From: Amphibalanus amphitrite
Lineage: Eukaryota; Arthropoda; Thecostraca; Balanomorpha; Balanidae
Reading direction: 5' to 3'
Length of the DNA stretch: 64,000 bases
Assembly (NCBI RefSeq): GCF_019059575.1
Contig: NW_024882999.1
Location: forward strand, 62,001-126,000
The first letter of the stretch is position 1. Each line of letters begins with the position of its first letter. The notes below the pieces were generated by a model. That model was not told the origin of the DNA and ran no database searches. It saw nothing but the letters and a program-made list of their open reading frames with translations. Positions 60,853 to 64,000 of this stretch are shown here, one piece after another. A program made the position numbers and the translations under genes.

Positions 60853-61960
60853 CGCCAAGCATTCGATCACCTATACCTACAGCTGATTTTCGGGAGCTCT
60901 ACGGTGACAGCTTTCTTCCCGTCAGATACTCTTAAGCCTCCTCTGACACGAACACCGTGACCCCGACCCGAGCACCGTGACCCCCTCTAACCCCCCGACC
61001 CGAGCGGCCGCACTAGGCGAGTTCCACCGACCTCGGCTGTATTTCCCGATACCCCACAGCGCGGAGGAGACAGAGACAGGACAGCAGACACGCGAACAGA
61101 CAGTCGGACAGGCTGGAGCTCGGCCGGGCTCGGGCCAGAAGGCGCCGCGCCCGCCCGAGCCCACTTTCAGACAGACGGGAGTGTGAAAACTGTTAGATGA
61201 CATGTATAGCGTACATGTGAAAACTAGCGACCCTGCCGGCACGACTTTTAACAGTAACAGTCACCTAATTCGTTTCCATATATGCTCGTAGGCAGCGAAC
61301 ATTATTTAACAGATTCAACAACAGCATACTGACAATTTGGTTTGCGCTATATGAATTTTCATTTTTTACAAGCATGCACATTACACTCACAATGAAAATC
61401 ATTAGGAAACATAACCAAAAACATTGCCAAAGTAGATATGATGTCCCCAAAGCATCTAGACTGTTTGCTGGGAGGTAAGGTCACCCAAAAACCAACAGAA
61501 ACGCACATCCGACCACATTGCGCTGAAGCTTTGCGTGAGTGCAACCTGTACCAAATCTAGATGTGTCCCAGACTAGGGCGCCCCACCCTTCTACCGGGGT
61601 TATACAAACAATACTCTATAGAAGCTCGCCATGCCCAGCAGGCAGACTGATCAGACAAGCAACGGATAACAAACGAGCGTTCCACTCTGGACCGGAGCGA
61701 ATCCGCCGGTTAAATCACACCATCTGCTGCCAGGCATTCTGGCATATAAACCCTCCAGCAACGCACCCCATTTCAGCACAGCGCCACAATACACGCACTC
61801 CGATTTCCTGGACATGTTAACGTCAGTCTGTATGTTTTAAAGCAGACAGCGGGCCGATACGGCTGCTCTTTACGCGATTACTGCACTTTACCATGCTCAG
61901 CCCCCGGGTGGCGAGTCCTCAATACTATAATATGTCACCGCACTGGTGAGTCCAAACAGC
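60853..61960. other. No gene recognised; GC-rich patch
   Basis: 60940-61180 is GC-rich with a short duplicated GACCCGAGC(A)CCGTGACCCC unit. It may be a promoter region. The remaining sequence to 61960 has no recognisable feature. Confidence 0.35.
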
Positions 61961-61977
61961 GCCAATCACAAGCTGAT

Positions 61978-62140
61978 AAGTCCACGTCTGTTTCGGAGTC
62001 ATTTGATAGTTGAATCCGCACTTTTCAGTCATTGGATAAGCGAATTCCATCATTTTCAGTCACTGGATTACCATAGCCGAGCCTTTCTCAGTCTCTGGAT
62101 TAGCGCGTTGCCTTTCTCAGTCTCTGGATTAGCACGCTCT
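61978..62140. repeat. Tandem repeat, about 38 bp, four units
   Basis: Units end in (T)TTTCAGTCA(T)TGGATTA(A)G. The last two (CCTTTCTCAGTCTCTGGATT) are nearly identical. Confidence 0.75.
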
Positions 62141-62362
62141 CGCAGCGTCCTCCGTCGCTGGAGCACCGGCTGCGGGTGCGCCCGCTGGGCGGCGCGGTCA
62201 TAGCCGGTCCGGGCTGGCGTCGGCTCCGTCCGGGACGAGCTGCCGGCCGGCCCGGGCACGCCCGCCGCCACAGGCCGTGCTGCCCGGCCGGCTAGTTGCG
62301 CGCGCCCCGGCCTCGTGCGCGGTCCCCGCCGCGCGCTGCCGGGTCGCCCTCCTCCTGGTGGC
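62140..62362. other. CpG-rich block
   Basis: Very GC- and CpG-rich sequence without a convincing frame. It could be a promoter or first exon of a gene that continues beyond what I can recognise. Confidence 0.35.
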
Positions 62363-62369
62363 CGAAACA

Positions 62370-62700
62370 GATCAGGTCAAACCAGGTCAGGTCACACCAG
62401 GGTAGTTGGTCAAACCAGGGTAGGTCCAACCAAATCATGTGAATGCAGATCAGGTCAAACAAAATCATGTTAAAGCAAGTTAAGTCAAACTACGTCAACT
62501 AGGGTAGATAGGTCAAACCAAATCACGTTAAATCAGGTCAGGTTAGACAAGTAGTCACGACAGACCCAGCCATATTCGGTCAGGTCACGTCAGTCACGAA
62601 GGCCAGGTGACCACGAAGGCCAGGTGACGTTAGGTGAATATGGTCACGTCAGGTCGGTTCATGCCGCGTCAATCACGATAGGTCAAGTCAGGTCAAGTCG
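62370..62700. repeat. Degenerate AGGTCA repeat block
   Basis: Repeated CAGGTCAAACCAGGTCA-like units and variants (GGTCACGTCAG, AGGTCAAGTCAGG). Many are exact AGGTCA, the nuclear-receptor half-site. Probably a decayed simple repeat. Confidence 0.7.
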
Positions 62701-64000
62701 CACTACACCTTTTCTCAATCCGAATCGGCATCCGGTCAGTTAGTTTCGGCAGATCTGCATTAGGAACGTCAGCCGGAGTGCGCTTTCGACAAACCACGCT
62801 CCAAACTCGGCATAGTGCAGAGGCGTGACATGCGGCATTTAATTTCGACACTGAGTGTGGTTCCGACACTGGCCAATGGATTTCGGCACACGGCATAGGG
62901 CTGTGACATCGGGCATTGGAAAAAGGCAAATTTCATTTTACAATGGCAATGGTCATTCAGTTTCGTTGCCGTTATAACAAGCAAAATTAAGCAAATTTTA
63001 TACGACATTTTGTATATTGATGTATTTCCAATGCTTACCACTTGAATTTATGGCATTTCATCCTTTTGTTAGACTTCCCTTGGTTAATGGAACACAAAAT
63101 ACGCCAAGGCCGCGGTTTTAAGGTCTGAACGTTTTTTTTTTCTTCTGTGAATGGAGGGTGAGTAGACTAGCAAGCCATGTCAGAGTCGTGAGATGAGAGG
63201 ATCATGCGGAGGAAGCATCATTGGGTGTCTACCAGTGACCGGTGAGCTGCGGCGGCTGACAAGGCGCCGGTATAAAACTGTCTCGCTACGGATATGCAGC
63301 CAAAGCGATCGATGGGTCAGCCCGTAGGGTTTCCACCTTTCCAGAGGGCAGTTTTTTTTTTTGTCCAGAAATACAGTTGACCATGACTGACCAAACCGCC
63401 GTCCTGCAAACATTGTTGCCGCTCTCCGGTGACACGCCCATTCCCATCTCGGCAGACCTGAACCATCCGCGTTGGCGGTCAGCGCCACTCACAATGTGTC
63501 GACAGATCGACACAAATGAAAAAATCAATATTTTTGTTTTTCATGCAAGAAATACGGCTAAAACATTGTCAACTTTAGATGCGTTGAAAGGAGCGAGGCC
63601 CCGAATGACCCCCGTCAACCTTTGGATTCGCCTGGAGCGTGGCCCCGAATGACCCCCGTCGCCCTTTGGATTCGCCAGTGCTTCCACATTGTCACAGAGT
63701 GACGCAAGGATGGTGACCTCGAGTGAGGTCAGCTTGTGTGCCGGAAGCGGTTGATGTTAGGGACGAACCGGTGTTAAGGTTCCAGAGCGACTGACGAAAT
63801 TAGGTGCCCGTTGCCGTATTCGAATGAACGGTTGCCGGTTCGGATTGAAAAAGGTGTGGTTACTTAGCAACCAAGCGCCCATATTGAGTGTCTCTTTACA
63901 GTACCGTGGTACATTTTAACGCACATTCTTAAAATGCCTTTCCAAAAAAGATAAGAGTTGCTTAAATCACTGATGAGATAAATTGACCATTGTCTAGCTT
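62701..64000. other. No gene recognised; one 48-bp tandem pair
   Basis: At about 63592-63685 a unit with GGCCCCGAATGACCCCCGTC and TTTGGATTCGCC is present twice. No exon or element end is supported in the rest. Confidence 0.4.

Overview
This is a eukaryotic, gene-poor window. Coding sequence is split into short exons with GT..AG junctions, and most of the 64 kb is transposons, foldback elements, satellites and microsatellites. The mix (KDZ, piggyBac, hAT, mariner-type and I/Jockey-type elements, a tRNA-headed SINE, a secreted C-type lectin) fits an invertebrate animal. An arthropod, perhaps a crustacean, is my best guess, but the sequence alone does not settle the species.

Two real split genes can be assembled. 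(1) On the minus strand, nine exons scattered from about 26374 down to 7437 join with consistent splice phases into one open frame of about 797 codons. It encodes a Kyakuja-Dileera-Zisupton (KDZ) transposase: a cysteine-cluster N-terminus, a VDGN segment, a DETGL..CRHS / SDIVCKYW segment, a QEG..E..FLS segment and a basic, helical C-terminus. Its introns are packed with unrelated mobile elements. (2) On the plus strand, three exons (42745-42945, 58998-59096, 59703-60152) encode a secreted 249-residue C-type lectin: a signal peptide, a six-cysteine mini-module carried by one exon, and a complete C-type lectin domain. Its first intron is about 16 kb and is almost entirely nested transposons.

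Layout. 1-5.1 kb: an E-box-rich repeat, a dead piggyBac transposase fragment and a dead LINE split by two MITEs. 5.5-7.3 kb: a foldback element around a TTAA-inserted element. 7.4-26.4 kb: the KDZ gene with its TE-filled introns, including one copy of a 3.04-kb transposon, a mariner-type element and a hAT transposase remnant. 27-31.5 kb: a TTAA element, MITEs and unassigned DNA. 31.5-34.6 kb: the second, inverted copy of the 3.04-kb transposon. 35.3-41.8 kb: a 153-bp satellite and two copies of a CGACGTCGG-rich TA-flanked transposon carrying a tRNA-derived SINE module. 42.7-60.2 kb: the lectin gene. 60.2-64 kb: GC-rich and AGGTCA-rich DNA with no recognised gene.

The most unusual signal is a set of about a dozen elements bounded by TTAA. 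Just inside each end they carry a G-tract/C-tract hairpin. The inner palindrome differs from element to element, and sometimes between the two ends of one element, yet it stays self-complementary, as if structure rather than sequence were conserved. Several of these elements sit end to end, sharing one TTAA. A second cross-family signal is a degenerate module of about 40 bp (roughly TATCTC-RGAAC-CTGG-CCGAT-AAATTTGG) that recurs in at least four otherwise different repeat families.
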